DNA from: a virus
Reading direction: 5' to 3' (one strand)
Virus record (IMG/VR): IMGVR_UViG_3300030106_003158
Location: 1 to 38,200 of that record
Length of the DNA stretch: 38,200 bases
Below the pieces are notes generated by a model. The model worked only from the letters and a program-made list of their open reading frames with translations. It was not told the origin of the DNA and did not search any database. Shown here in pieces: positions 13,202 through 20,043 of this stretch (positions are counted from its first letter, which is position 1; each line of letters opens with the position of its first letter). Position numbers and translations under genes: made by a program.

Positions 13202-13429
13202 TCTTCCTAATCTTTTGTTCATGTCTTCAAACATCATGTCAAAATTTTCTTTAACATTTAAAGCTTTAAGAACTTGATGAACCGACCACCATTTATCTTT
13301 AGCTTTTATATATTTTTTATCTTTTGCCCAATCTTCACTTTCTTCCATTGCCCGACTCATTTCTTTATCCAATGATTTCCAATAATTAGCATCAATTCTT
13401 TGTAACTTTTTAATTTCTGATTTTGTCAT
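13199..13429 (-). CDS. Hypothetical protein, 76 aa
   Basis: A 76-residue helical protein rich in Trp, Lys and Asp (ANYWKSLDKEMSRAMEESEDW, KAKDKWWSVHQVLKALN). Preceded by a GGAGAAACGAAA box. The stop lies in repeat copy B. Nothing identifies a function. Confidence 0.55.
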   Translation of the reverse strand: MTKSEIKKLQRIDANYWKSLDKEMSRAMEESEDWAKDKKYIKAKDKWWSVHQVLKALNVKENFDMMFEDMNKRLGR

Positions 13430-13440
13430 TTTCGTTTCTC

Positions 13441-13581
13441 CTATTTTATTTTATTTTTTTTTGCATCTTTTACCATACGATTAAACTTCTTTGATTGTTT
13501 CGGTGTCATACCACAAAAATAATTTAATAAGTTGCCCTCGTATTTTTCAAACAAATTATTTAATGTATCTTTTTTATTCAT
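13441..13581 (-). CDS. Small basic protein, 46 aa
   Basis: A 46-codon gene with an AGGAGAAACAAAA box before its ATG. It is helical (TLNNLFEKYEGNLLNYFCG) and then basic (TPKQSKKFNRMVKDAKKNK). It ends 11 bases before the next start. Function unknown; a helix followed by a Lys-rich tail could bind nucleic acid. Confidence 0.55.
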   Translation of the reverse strand: MNKKDTLNNLFEKYEGNLLNYFCGMTPKQSKKFNRMVKDAKKNKIK

Positions 13582-13607
13582 TTTTGTTTCTCCTATTTTA
13601 ATTTTAT

Positions 13608-13979
13608 TTATATAGATATTTCTTCTTTAATATACTTAATATCTTCTTCTTGTAAGCCTTTATCTCCGCAAAGAGTAATTAATTTACTTTCGTTTAATAT
13701 TTCTTCGCCTACAATATAAGCAAACATATTTGCGACCTTTTCAGCATTGCTAAAATCGGTTGAAACTTCACCGAAGTGGTTTTGCTCATATTCTTTTATC
13801 ATTTCGATTATATCAAAAGTTTCAGCACCTAGAAATTGCTTTGCTTTATAAGTGCCTATAATAAAGTAATCTGTATTACATAATTCGTGATGTAAATCAC
13901 AAGCATAACTATCTACTATAACATAATTATTTAATTTATTTAATATATCTTGTCTTACTTCTTCTTTTTGATTTTTCAT
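13608..13979 (-). CDS. Conserved phage protein, 123 aa
   Basis: A 123-residue protein whose central pattern YACDLHHELCNTDYFIIGTYKAKQFL, followed by EYEQNHFGEVSTDFSNAEKVANMFAYIVGEEIL, recurs in many phages of marine and other bacteria. I recall it as a DUF (possibly DUF7222) without a known function. The AAAAAGGAGAAACAAAA box precedes the ATG. The strongly patterned residues suggest a real domain that binds a partner, yet there are no catalytic motifs. Confidence 0.6.
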   Translation of the reverse strand: MKNQKEEVRQDILNKLNNYVIVDSYACDLHHELCNTDYFIIGTYKAKQFLGAETFDIIEMIKEYEQNHFGEVSTDFSNAEKVANMFAYIVGEEILNESKLITLCGDKGLQEEDIKYIKEEISI

Positions 13980-14004
13980 TTTTGTTTCTCCTTTTTTTGT
14001 TTAA

Positions 14005-14235
14005 TTAGTCTGTTATTAAATGCCAATTTAAATCTACGTAATGCTTCCAATCATAAACCTTTAGAATTGTTTTTGAGTATTCTTTAAAGTTGTACCCTGT
14101 TCTACATTCGATAATATCTGTAAGCGTTTTTTCGTCAAATTGATTGATTCTTGTTACAAGATTGATTTCTTGCCTTGTTGCAATTTTATTTATTAATAAG
14201 AAATCTCTCATATATTTTGTGTCTTCGTTTTTCAT
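14005..14235 (-). CDS. Hypothetical protein, 76 aa
   Basis: A 76-residue helical protein (RDFLLINKIATRQEINLVTRIN, FDEKTLTDIIECRTGYNFKEYS). The segment IECRTGYNF resembles small phage proteins with a 'TGY' motif. It is preceded by a GGAGAAACTAAA box and follows the cysteine protease gene by 13 bases. Function unknown. Confidence 0.55.
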   Translation of the reverse strand: MKNEDTKYMRDFLLINKIATRQEINLVTRINQFDEKTLTDIIECRTGYNFKEYSKTILKVYDWKHYVDLNWHLITD

Positions 14236-14248
14236 TTTAGTTTCTCCT

Positions 14249-14719
14249 TTATTTGTGAATTAATTCTGATGGTTTACTGTTTTTCATTTCTTCAAATTTT
14301 GCATTTGTCATTCTTACGGCTTCTTCTTTTACTTCACCGTATAACCAAACATGGTGACGGCTTTTAGTAGTCGTCCAATCTTGTGGCACACCGTCAACAA
14401 TAGCAATGGCGTGTCTTCTAATTGTTACAAAATAACGACCTTTAGGAAATCGTTTGCAAAATTGCGATATTGTCATCGTACCGTTTTTATAAGCATCATG
14501 GCTTATAAATTCGCTGCAAAGAACTTCCATAATTTCACTAAAAAACATTCCTTTACGGTGCTTTCTGTCGTAGTGTTTTCTTAATATATTATGGGCTTGA
14601 GGGTATGGAATGTGACACCCATTACTCAAGGCTCTTACTGTGCAATCGTTTGTTTCTCTAAAAGAACGAGAAAACGTCGTGCTTAATTGTGTCATGTTAT
14701 CTATATTTTGTTTGTCCAT
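14249..14719 (-). CDS. Predicted papain-like cysteine protease, first early gene
   Basis: A 156-residue protein. The pattern NDCTVRALSNGCHIPYPQAH (C26 in residues 24-43) and RYFVTIRRHAIAIVDGVPQD (H103, D109 or D114) gives the Cys-His-Asp spacing of phage papain-fold peptidases. It is the first gene of the early strand, after repeat copy C and the AGGAGAATCAAAA box, so among the first proteins made. Inferred roles: host takeover or processing of a host or phage target. The substrate is unknown, and a non-catalytic role cannot be excluded. Confidence 0.65.
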   Translation of the reverse strand: MDKQNIDNMTQLSTTFSRSFRETNDCTVRALSNGCHIPYPQAHNILRKHYDRKHRKGMFFSEIMEVLCSEFISHDAYKNGTMTISQFCKRFPKGRYFVTIRRHAIAIVDGVPQDWTTTKSRHHVWLYGEVKEEAVRMTNAKFEEMKNSKPSELIHK

Positions 14720-14748
14720 TTTTGATTCTCCTATAATTAATTAAATTT

Positions 14749-14804
14749 TAGACAGTTTGAGTTCATGTCTAGGAAGCCCCTTTCTGTTTATTGATTAAAG
14801 ACTA
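14749..14804 (-). repeat. Intergenic inverted-repeat element, copy C
   Basis: TAGACA (14749-14754) and TGTCTA (14766-14771), with the same 11-base loop as copies A and B. The flank is GGA, a 12-base insert, then TTTATTGATTAAAGACTA. Located upstream of the first early gene. On the minus strand the flank has TTTAAT in the position of a -10 box. Confidence 0.6.
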
Positions 14805-15170
14805 GAGCAATGTTAGTCGGCTCTATTACAAATCTTCATAAGGTCTTTAGAAGCTTTCAAAGGTCATGGCACGTTTTAATATTTAAAAAGGCTCGCTTAT
14901 TCTTTTGCACTTTGACTGTTGACGTGGGTTCTGACACCACTTCGCTTTCTACTAGCTCATTCCGTCATCAACAGTGTTTGTTGTTGAAAAACTCGGCTTG
15001 CTCATTCCGAAACTATGTAAGAAACTGTTTTTATACTGTCGTTACTTCTTGTACAGTTTGTTCGGTCTTACGTTTTATGTCAGTCTTTCAGTTGCTCTGA
15101 CCTTGTTAACTTACTTTATCTTGGCTACTTTGTTTCACCTCATTTGAGGAACGTTTCGCTTTGATGTTTT
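14805..15170 (-). ncRNA. Candidate structured RNA of about 360 nt upstream of the early genes
   Basis: This stretch has no credible gene and looks richer in G+C than its neighbours. On the minus strand several pairings nest or interlock. GTAAG-(7-base bulge)-AAACTGT pairs with ACAGTTT-CTTAC (15072 to about 15020), with the bulge CCGAA able to pair with TTCGG further on (15008 or so). ACTGTTGA pairs with TCAACAGT (about 14974 to 14916) around GTGG...CCAC (14940-14924). GTCAG pairs with CTGAC (about 15101-15079). A weak promoter lies just upstream (15171-15201). It may be an RNA, a leader, or a replication origin. By-eye evidence only. Confidence 0.4.
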
Positions 15171-15201
15171 AAAATATTTCATATCGGTCACTAAATGACA
15201 A
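15171..15201 (-). promoter_or_regulatory. Weak sigma70-like promoter for the early strand
   Basis: TTGTCA (15201 to 15196) with AATATT at 17 bases (15178 to 15173) or TATTTT at 19 bases. The spacing is acceptable but the -10 is poor. It would start the RNA just before the structured region and drive the early genes. Confidence 0.35.
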
Positions 15202-15494
15202 GCCTTATTTTAATTTATTTTTTTTAAAAGTTATAAACCCTTGCAAATCAACGACTTATGAAAGCAAATATTTAATATATACTATCATATATTGACCGTT
15301 TAAGGATTGTATTTAATCAATAATATGTAAGATAATACCTATAAGAATAATAAAAAGAATGTTTGCAGTTTTTCCCCGTCCTTTTTTTTTACCACTTCAC
15401 ACGCACGCACGAAGCTAGGCAGATTTTTTTTAGGGCAATATTAATTTTTAGGCAATATTTTTAAGGGGGCATCAGGAAGTAAAATTTTACAAAA
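15202..15494. other. AT-rich non-coding control region between divergent blocks
   Basis: No gene is seen on either strand. The stretch has an A/T-rich part (15205-15360), a T9 run with CCCC before it (15375-15390), CACACGCACGCACG (15399-15411), and two direct repeats GGCAATATT 17 bases apart (15434-15442 and 15451-15459). It separates early and late transcription and is a candidate origin or promoter-control region. Nothing more definite can be read from the sequence. Confidence 0.5.
15434..15459 (+). repeat. Two 9-bp direct repeats upstream of the late promoter
   Basis: GGCAATATT occurs at 15434-15442 and again at 15451-15459, 17 bases apart, about 36 bases upstream of the -10 box at 15495. 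This placement fits binding sites for an activator or repressor. Confidence 0.4.
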
Positions 15495-15500
15495 TATAAT
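15479..15500 (+). promoter_or_regulatory. Late promoter -10 with palindromic operator candidate
   Basis: A perfect -10 box TATAAT (15495-15500) is preceded by the 12-bp palindrome GTAAAATTTTAC (15479-15490), which fills the position between -35 and -10. There is no good -35, so an activator may be needed. The transcript would begin near 15507, only a few bases before the first ATG at 15515. Confidence 0.5.
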
Positions 15501-15514
15501 ATATTAATACGCTT

Positions 15515-15853
15515 ATGCCTTATAAGTGTTTTATGGAAACAGCACAGTCTATATACACACGATTAAAAGAAGCTGATAATAAAGTATTGTGGGCATTTGC
15601 ACAAGAGTTACACACAGCCAACAACAAGCTAGATAAAGTAACTAAAAAATTAAAACAACGAGCAACCAATGTAGACCTAGATGATAAAGAGGGGTTGCGT
15701 CAGTCGGTATTAGAACACCTATATGAAGAAAGCTCTAAAGGTAATGCACAGGCATCAGACAAGTTGGCTAGGTTAGCAGGGCTAGGAGAGGAAACACAGG
15801 ATATAATTATAGAAGTAGTAAACTATGCACCCAAGAAAGGTAAAAAAAAATAA
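15515..15853 (+). CDS. terS: Terminase small subunit (candidate)
   Basis: A 112-residue basic/acidic helical protein preceding the terminase large gene. The middle is a coiled-coil-like helix (KEADNKVLWAFAQELHTANN, then DKVTKKLKQRA), and the end (SKGNAQASDKLARLAGL) recalls the C-terminal region of phage TerS. Its job would be to recognise the packaging site. Neither the ATG at 15515 nor the in-frame ATG at 15533 has a Shine-Dalgarno site; the start is uncertain, and 15533 is equally good. The identity rests on position and pattern more than on any strong motif. Confidence 0.6.
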   Translation: MPYKCFMETAQSIYTRLKEADNKVLWAFAQELHTANNKLDKVTKKLKQRATNVDLDDKEGLRQSVLEHLYEESSKGNAQASDKLARLAGLGEETQDIIIEVVNYAPKKGKKK

Positions 15854-15873
15854 ACATTGAAAGTATAATAAGT

Positions 15874-16020
15874 ATGCTTCCTTATCTTATGTATATGGAA
15901 TGTACAAACTGTAAAAACTTTTTCTTTATATATGAAGAAATAGAATCACCATTAGAACATTGTGATGTACAATTTTGTCCTTATTGTGGTACAAAGTTTG
16001 AATATGAAATGGAATTTTAA
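15874..16020 (+). CDS. Small zinc-ribbon protein, about 41-48 aa
   Basis: A short gene with two CxxC pairs: CTNC near the start and CPYCG in the C-terminal half, giving a zinc ribbon. From the ATG at 15895 it has 41 residues; I give the earliest in-frame ATG (15874). It lies between the terminase subunits with two other small genes, so may be part of DNA packaging or a regulator. Function unknown. Confidence 0.55.
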   Translation: MLPYLMYMECTNCKNFFFIYEEIESPLEHCDVQFCPYCGTKFEYEMEF

Positions 16021-16022
16021 AA

Positions 16023-16163
16023 ATGTCAGAAAGATATAAAAGTTGCGAAAAGTGTTGTTGTATAGATTCAAAAGATAACCCAATCCTTGAGGAATACGAA
16101 GGAGATAAACTTATAACAACCATATGTATGATGTGTTATGCAGAAACATTAAATGAAGATTAG
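16023..16163 (+). CDS. Small Cys-rich protein, 46 aa
   Basis: A 46-codon gene starting 2 bases after the previous stop and overlapping the terminase large start by 11 bases. It has CEKCCC (C8, C11, C12, C13) and CMMC (C35, C38), suggesting a zinc-binding fold. It is acidic otherwise. Function unknown. Confidence 0.55.
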   Translation: MSERYKSCEKCCCIDSKDNPILEEYEGDKLITTICMMCYAETLNED

Positions 16164-17586
16164 AATACCCACAATAGAGCCTAGAGATTATCAAGTACCT
16201 TTTCTAAAAGCGTTTGATAATGGTGCACAATACTCTGTTATATCGTGGCATAGACGAGCAGGTAAAGATGTAACCTCATTCAACGCTATGGTAAAACGTG
16301 CCATACAAACAACAGGAAACTATTACTATCTATTTCCAACACGAGCTTGGGCACAACGTGCTTTATGGGATAACATATGCGAGTGGGCAGGTGGCAAAAA
16401 ACTTATAGATTTACTTTGTCCGCCCGAAATAGTTGCTAGAAAAAACAATTCAGATTTTTTTCTTGACCTAATTAATGGTAGTAGAATAAAGATTGATGGC
16501 ACAGACAACTTGAACTTTGTAGGGCAAGGAGGTTCAGGATATGTTTTATCAGAGTTCTCATTACACAAAGAGGAAGTATCAGGATTTCTTGCCCCTATAT
16601 TAACAGAAGGTAACGCCTTTGTAATATTCAATGGTACGTTACGAGGAAAATCAAATCACCTATGGAGATTATATGAAAATAATAAAGAAAATTCTAAATG
16701 GTTTACGCAATGGTATCAGTTGGCTGATACAAAAACTGCGTATTGGGTTGGAGAAGGTATGGATATTAATTCAGAGCTTGTTGGTAAAATTAGTCCTTAT
16801 GATGGAAAACTTTATAAAAATATTCAAGAAGATGTTGACTCGGGGATAATATCTTACTCTATGGCTCGTCAGGAATACCTAAACGAAGCTGTGTCGCAAG
16901 TAGAAAACTCTTACTATGGACACGAATTAGAGTTATTAAAGAACGAAGAAAGATATGGAAATTTTAATATAAGCAACAGTCCTGTTTATACTTTTTGGGA
17001 TTTAGGTACTAGTGATGCAACCTCTATAGTTTTTGCACAAATTCTTGATAAGAAACCTATAATAATAGATTACCATGAATCAAGTGGTAAAAAAATTGAG
17101 GACTATGCAACAATAATTAATAGCAAAAATTATAAATATGGTGGGCATTTTGCACCACATGATGTATCAAAGCGTATGTTATTTGGAGATTTAATTACTA
17201 GAGCAAAAGAAGTTGGATTAGATTTTCGTAGAGTACCTAAAACAAAGTCTGTGTTACAGGATATAGAAATATGTAGACGTATAATGCGTGATGTTTATAT
17301 ACATGAAAGATGTGAAGATTTGTTAGAACACTTAATGCACTATAGAGAAAGTCCTAGTGGTAAACCTGTACATGACAAACATTCTCATGCAGCAGATGCA
17401 TTTAGAACTATGGTTATGGGTATGCATCTTAATTTAGTATCACAATATCTTAATAACAAAAATGTAATTAATTTACCAAAATTTACATCTACAGCAGAAG
17501 AATATAGTTCTTGGAATATAGAAGAACAGACAGAAGAACCACTATGGAAAAAATTTAGAAATAAAAATAGCTTGACAAATTTTTAG
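16153..17586 (+). CDS. terL: Terminase large subunit
   Basis: A 477-residue protein, the DNA-packaging motor. The Walker A-like motif WHRRAGKD (32-39) lies in an N-terminal ATPase; EFSLHKEEVSGF (about 135-146) fits the Walker B or following segment. The C-terminal nuclease has FWDLGTSDATSIVF (first Asp) and ends in DKHSHAADAFRTM with the typical metal-binding Asp. It cuts concatemeric DNA and drives it into the prohead through the portal (18137-19768). Length and motif order fit T7-like and P22-like TerL. It overlaps the small Cys-rich gene by 11 bases. Confidence 0.92.
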   Translation: MKIRIPTIEPRDYQVPFLKAFDNGAQYSVISWHRRAGKDVTSFNAMVKRAIQTTGNYYYLFPTRAWAQRALWDNICEWAGGKKLIDLLCPPEIVARKNNSDFFLDLINGSRIKIDGTDNLNFVGQGGSGYVLSEFSLHKEEVSGFLAPILTEGNAFVIFNGTLRGKSNHLWRLYENNKENSKWFTQWYQLADTKTAYWVGEGMDINSELVGKISPYDGKLYKNIQEDVDSGIISYSMARQEYLNEAVSQVENSYYGHELELLKNEERYGNFNISNSPVYTFWDLGTSDATSIVFAQILDKKPIIIDYHESSGKKIEDYATIINSKNYKYGGHFAPHDVSKRMLFGDLITRAKEVGLDFRRVPKTKSVLQDIEICRRIMRDVYIHERCEDLLEHLMHYRESPSGKPVHDKHSHAADAFRTMVMGMHLNLVSQYLNNKNVINLPKFTSTAEEYSSWNIEEQTEEPLWKKFRNKNSLTNF

Positions 17587-17618
17587 GTTTTGATATAAGA
17601 AACGTATAAATTTATACG
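17572..17618 (+). promoter_or_regulatory. Sigma70-like promoter with 16-bp palindrome at the start site
   Basis: TTGACA (17572-17577), a 16-base spacer, then TATAAG (17594-17599). The perfect palindrome CGTATAAATTTATACG (17603-17618) covers the expected start near 17606. Overlap with the start suggests an operator for a repressor, or a hairpin at the RNA 5' end. It drives the 170-aa gene and downstream portal and scaffold. The GGAG ribosome site follows directly. Confidence 0.7.
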
Positions 17619-17627
17619 GAGATACCT

Positions 17628-18140
17628 ATGGCTACAGCAGTAAGAAATATTAACAATCAAATACTTCAACCTTATTCAGAAGCTATAAATACGCAAGGTT
17701 TATATCAAGATACTGTTCGTAGAGCAAGAAAAAAACGACAACAACAAACAGCATTACTTACTAGAGGTCAAAGTGGAGGAAATTTACCTATTGATGCTAG
17801 TCTTGCTACTGCAGCACAAATGAGTCAAATAGAAGTAGGTAAAAAAAAGAAATTACAAAAAATTGCTACTAAAGATAAAGAAGGTAGAAAAAGTTTTTTT
17901 GATTTTGCTAACACAACTATAGGCAGATTAGATAAAAGAACTAGAAGTTTTGCATCATATTTACGAAACGTAAGTCGAGATGATACTGTAGAATCTTATG
18001 CAGCAAAACAAAAAGATATGAGGTCAAATAGTAGAACAAGTAAAAGAAGAAAAAAAAGAGCAAAAACAATATTAAATATGTATAAAAACTATTTACAACA
18101 AAGAGATGCTGCAAGAAAAAGTGAAATACAATTAATATGA
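17628..18140 (+). CDS. Basic protein between TerL and portal, 170 aa
   Basis: A 170-residue basic, helix-rich protein. The N-terminus is unremarkable, with RRARKKRQQQ (about 31-40) and KRRKKRAKTI (about 139-148) as Lys/Arg clusters and an Asp/Ser-rich segment between. The GGAG site lies 6 bases from the ATG. It overlaps the portal start by 4 bases (ATGA). I do not recognise it. Location suggests a packaging or head-assembly accessory, with possible nucleic-acid binding. Confidence 0.6.
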   Translation: MATAVRNINNQILQPYSEAINTQGLYQDTVRRARKKRQQQTALLTRGQSGGNLPIDASLATAAQMSQIEVGKKKKLQKIATKDKEGRKSFFDFANTTIGRLDKRTRSFASYLRNVSRDDTVESYAAKQKDMRSNSRTSKRRKKRAKTILNMYKNYLQQRDAARKSEIQLI

Positions 18141-19768
18141 ATGTAAATTCATTAATACAAATGTATAAACGAGAAAAAGGTAGTTCTGAACGAGCTAACT
18201 TTGATGACTTATATCAATCAGCAGCAGAGTTTTGTAATCCTAAAGCAGATAACATACAACAAACTAAAAGCAAAGGTCAAAGGTCTGACCAACAAAGATT
18301 AACTGATATTGGTATTAAAGCTAGACGTATGTTTACTGCAGGCATGATGTCACATTTATTTCCACAAGGACAAAATTGGTTACGCATTGTAACGCAAAAT
18401 AGAGAGTTAATGCAAATAGATAATGTTGTTAGAGCATTAACAACTTGTAGTAAAAAATTTATAAGATATATAGAAGATTCTAATTTTTATGAAGAAATGG
18501 GACAATCTATAGACCATTGTGGTTATATAGGAACTACAGCTTTGTATTGTGAACAATCTCCAAGAAGAATACTTAACTTTCGTTCTCATTATATAAATCA
18601 ATTTTATTTTTGCGAAAACTATCTTGGCGAAGTAGATACTGTTATTCGTGAGTTTAAACTTACAGCAAGGCAGGCAGTACAACAATTTGGCGAGTCTGTA
18701 TCAACAGAAATAAAAGATATGGCTAAAGAACCTAATACATCTTCTAAAGAATATACATTTATTCATATAGTAATGCCTAGAGATAAGTTTGTACCTAATT
18801 CAGATATTAAAGAAGAAAAACCTATAGCATCTTATTATATTGATTTAAAAGCAAAACAAATAGTATTAGAGTCAGGGTTTGATGAAATGCCTTATGCTGT
18901 AGGTAGATTTTATAAAACAAACTTTGAAAAATATGGTCGCAGCCCTGCATTAGAAGTGTTTACATCTTTGCCTTTAATAAATCGCATGGAAGTATCTCGT
19001 ATTCGTGGTGCTGAAAGAGTAGCCAACCCTCCGTGGTTAGCTCCTAATGATGGAAGTGTAAGACGTATAAGCAATGAACAAGGTTCTATTATATATTGGA
19101 ATGCAGGTAATCCATTATCTAAACCTGAACAATTAAGACCTATGGATAATGTTATTGTTAATGACACTATGATTGAAAAGAAAGAACAAGAAGTATTAGA
19201 TGCGTTTTATGTACCATTATTTAATCCATTATTAAATAGAAAAAATATGACAGCATTTGAGTCACAAGAAAGATTAAATCTTTCATTACAATTTCTTACA
19301 CCTGCTGTTAATCGTATAAATAAATATTTTGTAACTCCAATATTAGAAAGAGCATTTGGTATTTTATTAAGGGCAGGAGCATTTCAAGAATTAGAAATAG
19401 ATGAATTATCAGAACAATCTCTTGAATTTGATTTAGTAGGTAAAGCATCTCTTGCTTCAAGACAGATAGAATTGTTTGGTACTATGACTGCAGTACAACA
19501 AATTGCACAAGTAGGACAAATTAATCCTGAAGTATTTGATAATCTTAATCCTGATAAAATAGCTAGGTTTATACAAGAAGTAAATATGTGTCCTGTAGAT
19601 TTACAAAGGTCTGAAGAAGAAGTTGCATTTATTAGACAACAAAGACAAGAAATGCAAGAAATGCAACAACAAAGAGAAAACATGGAAGCATCAGCAGATA
19701 TATATGCAAAAACTTCTAAAGCACCTGAAGAAGGTTCTGATGCTGAAGAAATGAAAATGGAGGAATAG
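18137..19768 (+). CDS. Portal (head-tail connector) protein
   Basis: A 543-residue protein with the T7 gp8-type connector pattern: DDLYQSAAEFCNPKADNI near the start, FTAGMMSHLFPQGQNWLRI (about 67-85), and the long ring-forming core. The C-terminus (about 490-543) has a Gln/Glu-rich helix (RQQRQEMQEMQQQRENMEA). It forms the 12-fold ring at the head vertex for DNA entry and exit, and nucleates assembly with the scaffold. Start overlaps the upstream stop (ATGA). The stop overlaps the next gene by 1 base. Confidence 0.92.
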   Translation: MNVNSLIQMYKREKGSSERANFDDLYQSAAEFCNPKADNIQQTKSKGQRSDQQRLTDIGIKARRMFTAGMMSHLFPQGQNWLRIVTQNRELMQIDNVVRALTTCSKKFIRYIEDSNFYEEMGQSIDHCGYIGTTALYCEQSPRRILNFRSHYINQFYFCENYLGEVDTVIREFKLTARQAVQQFGESVSTEIKDMAKEPNTSSKEYTFIHIVMPRDKFVPNSDIKEEKPIASYYIDLKAKQIVLESGFDEMPYAVGRFYKTNFEKYGRSPALEVFTSLPLINRMEVSRIRGAERVANPPWLAPNDGSVRRISNEQGSIIYWNAGNPLSKPEQLRPMDNVIVNDTMIEKKEQEVLDAFYVPLFNPLLNRKNMTAFESQERLNLSLQFLTPAVNRINKYFVTPILERAFGILLRAGAFQELEIDELSEQSLEFDLVGKASLASRQIELFGTMTAVQQIAQVGQINPEVFDNLNPDKIARFIQEVNMCPVDLQRSEEEVAFIRQQRQEMQEMQQQRENMEASADIYAKTSKAPEEGSDAEEMKMEE

Positions 19769-20043
19769 TGGATATAATAGATAAAGTTACCTACAATTTT
19801 GAGTGGGATAACGAGAAGGATTTATCAGAAGAAACTAGACGAGCTTTTGTAAACCTTTTCGACCCAACCAACAATGACGCATTATTAATTACAAAATTTT
19901 TAATTGGTATTTGTAAATGGCAAGACCAAACAGAATATAATGACCCTATAATTGAAGCAAAAATGAACGCTTTACGAAATGTAATATTAGGTATAAAAAA
20001 TCAAATAAATAAAAAACCCATAGAGGAGGACTCAAATGAGTGA
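19768..20043 (+). CDS. Small acidic protein between portal and scaffold, 91 aa
   Basis: A 91-residue acidic protein (NFEWDNEKDLSEETRRAFVNLF, then helices). It starts at a GTG (GGAGG site 4 bases upstream) overlapping the portal stop, and overlaps the scaffold gene by 8 bases. Not recognised. Its place suggests a capsid-assembly accessory. Confidence 0.65.
   Translation: MDIIDKVTYNFEWDNEKDLSEETRRAFVNLFDPTNNDALLITKFLIGICKWQDQTEYNDPIIEAKMNALRNVILGIKNQINKKPIEEDSNE

Noticed and set aside
14810-15100. A 96-codon plus-strand open frame in the control region
   Set aside because: No ribosome binding site, Cys/Ser/Phe-rich composition typical of an antisense frame, and it overlaps the structured stretch.
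14812-15170. A minus-strand frame that reads like protein if stops are skipped
   Set aside because: At least eight in-frame stops of all three kinds; stop frequency is what AT-rich random sequence gives, and no recoding signal is seen.
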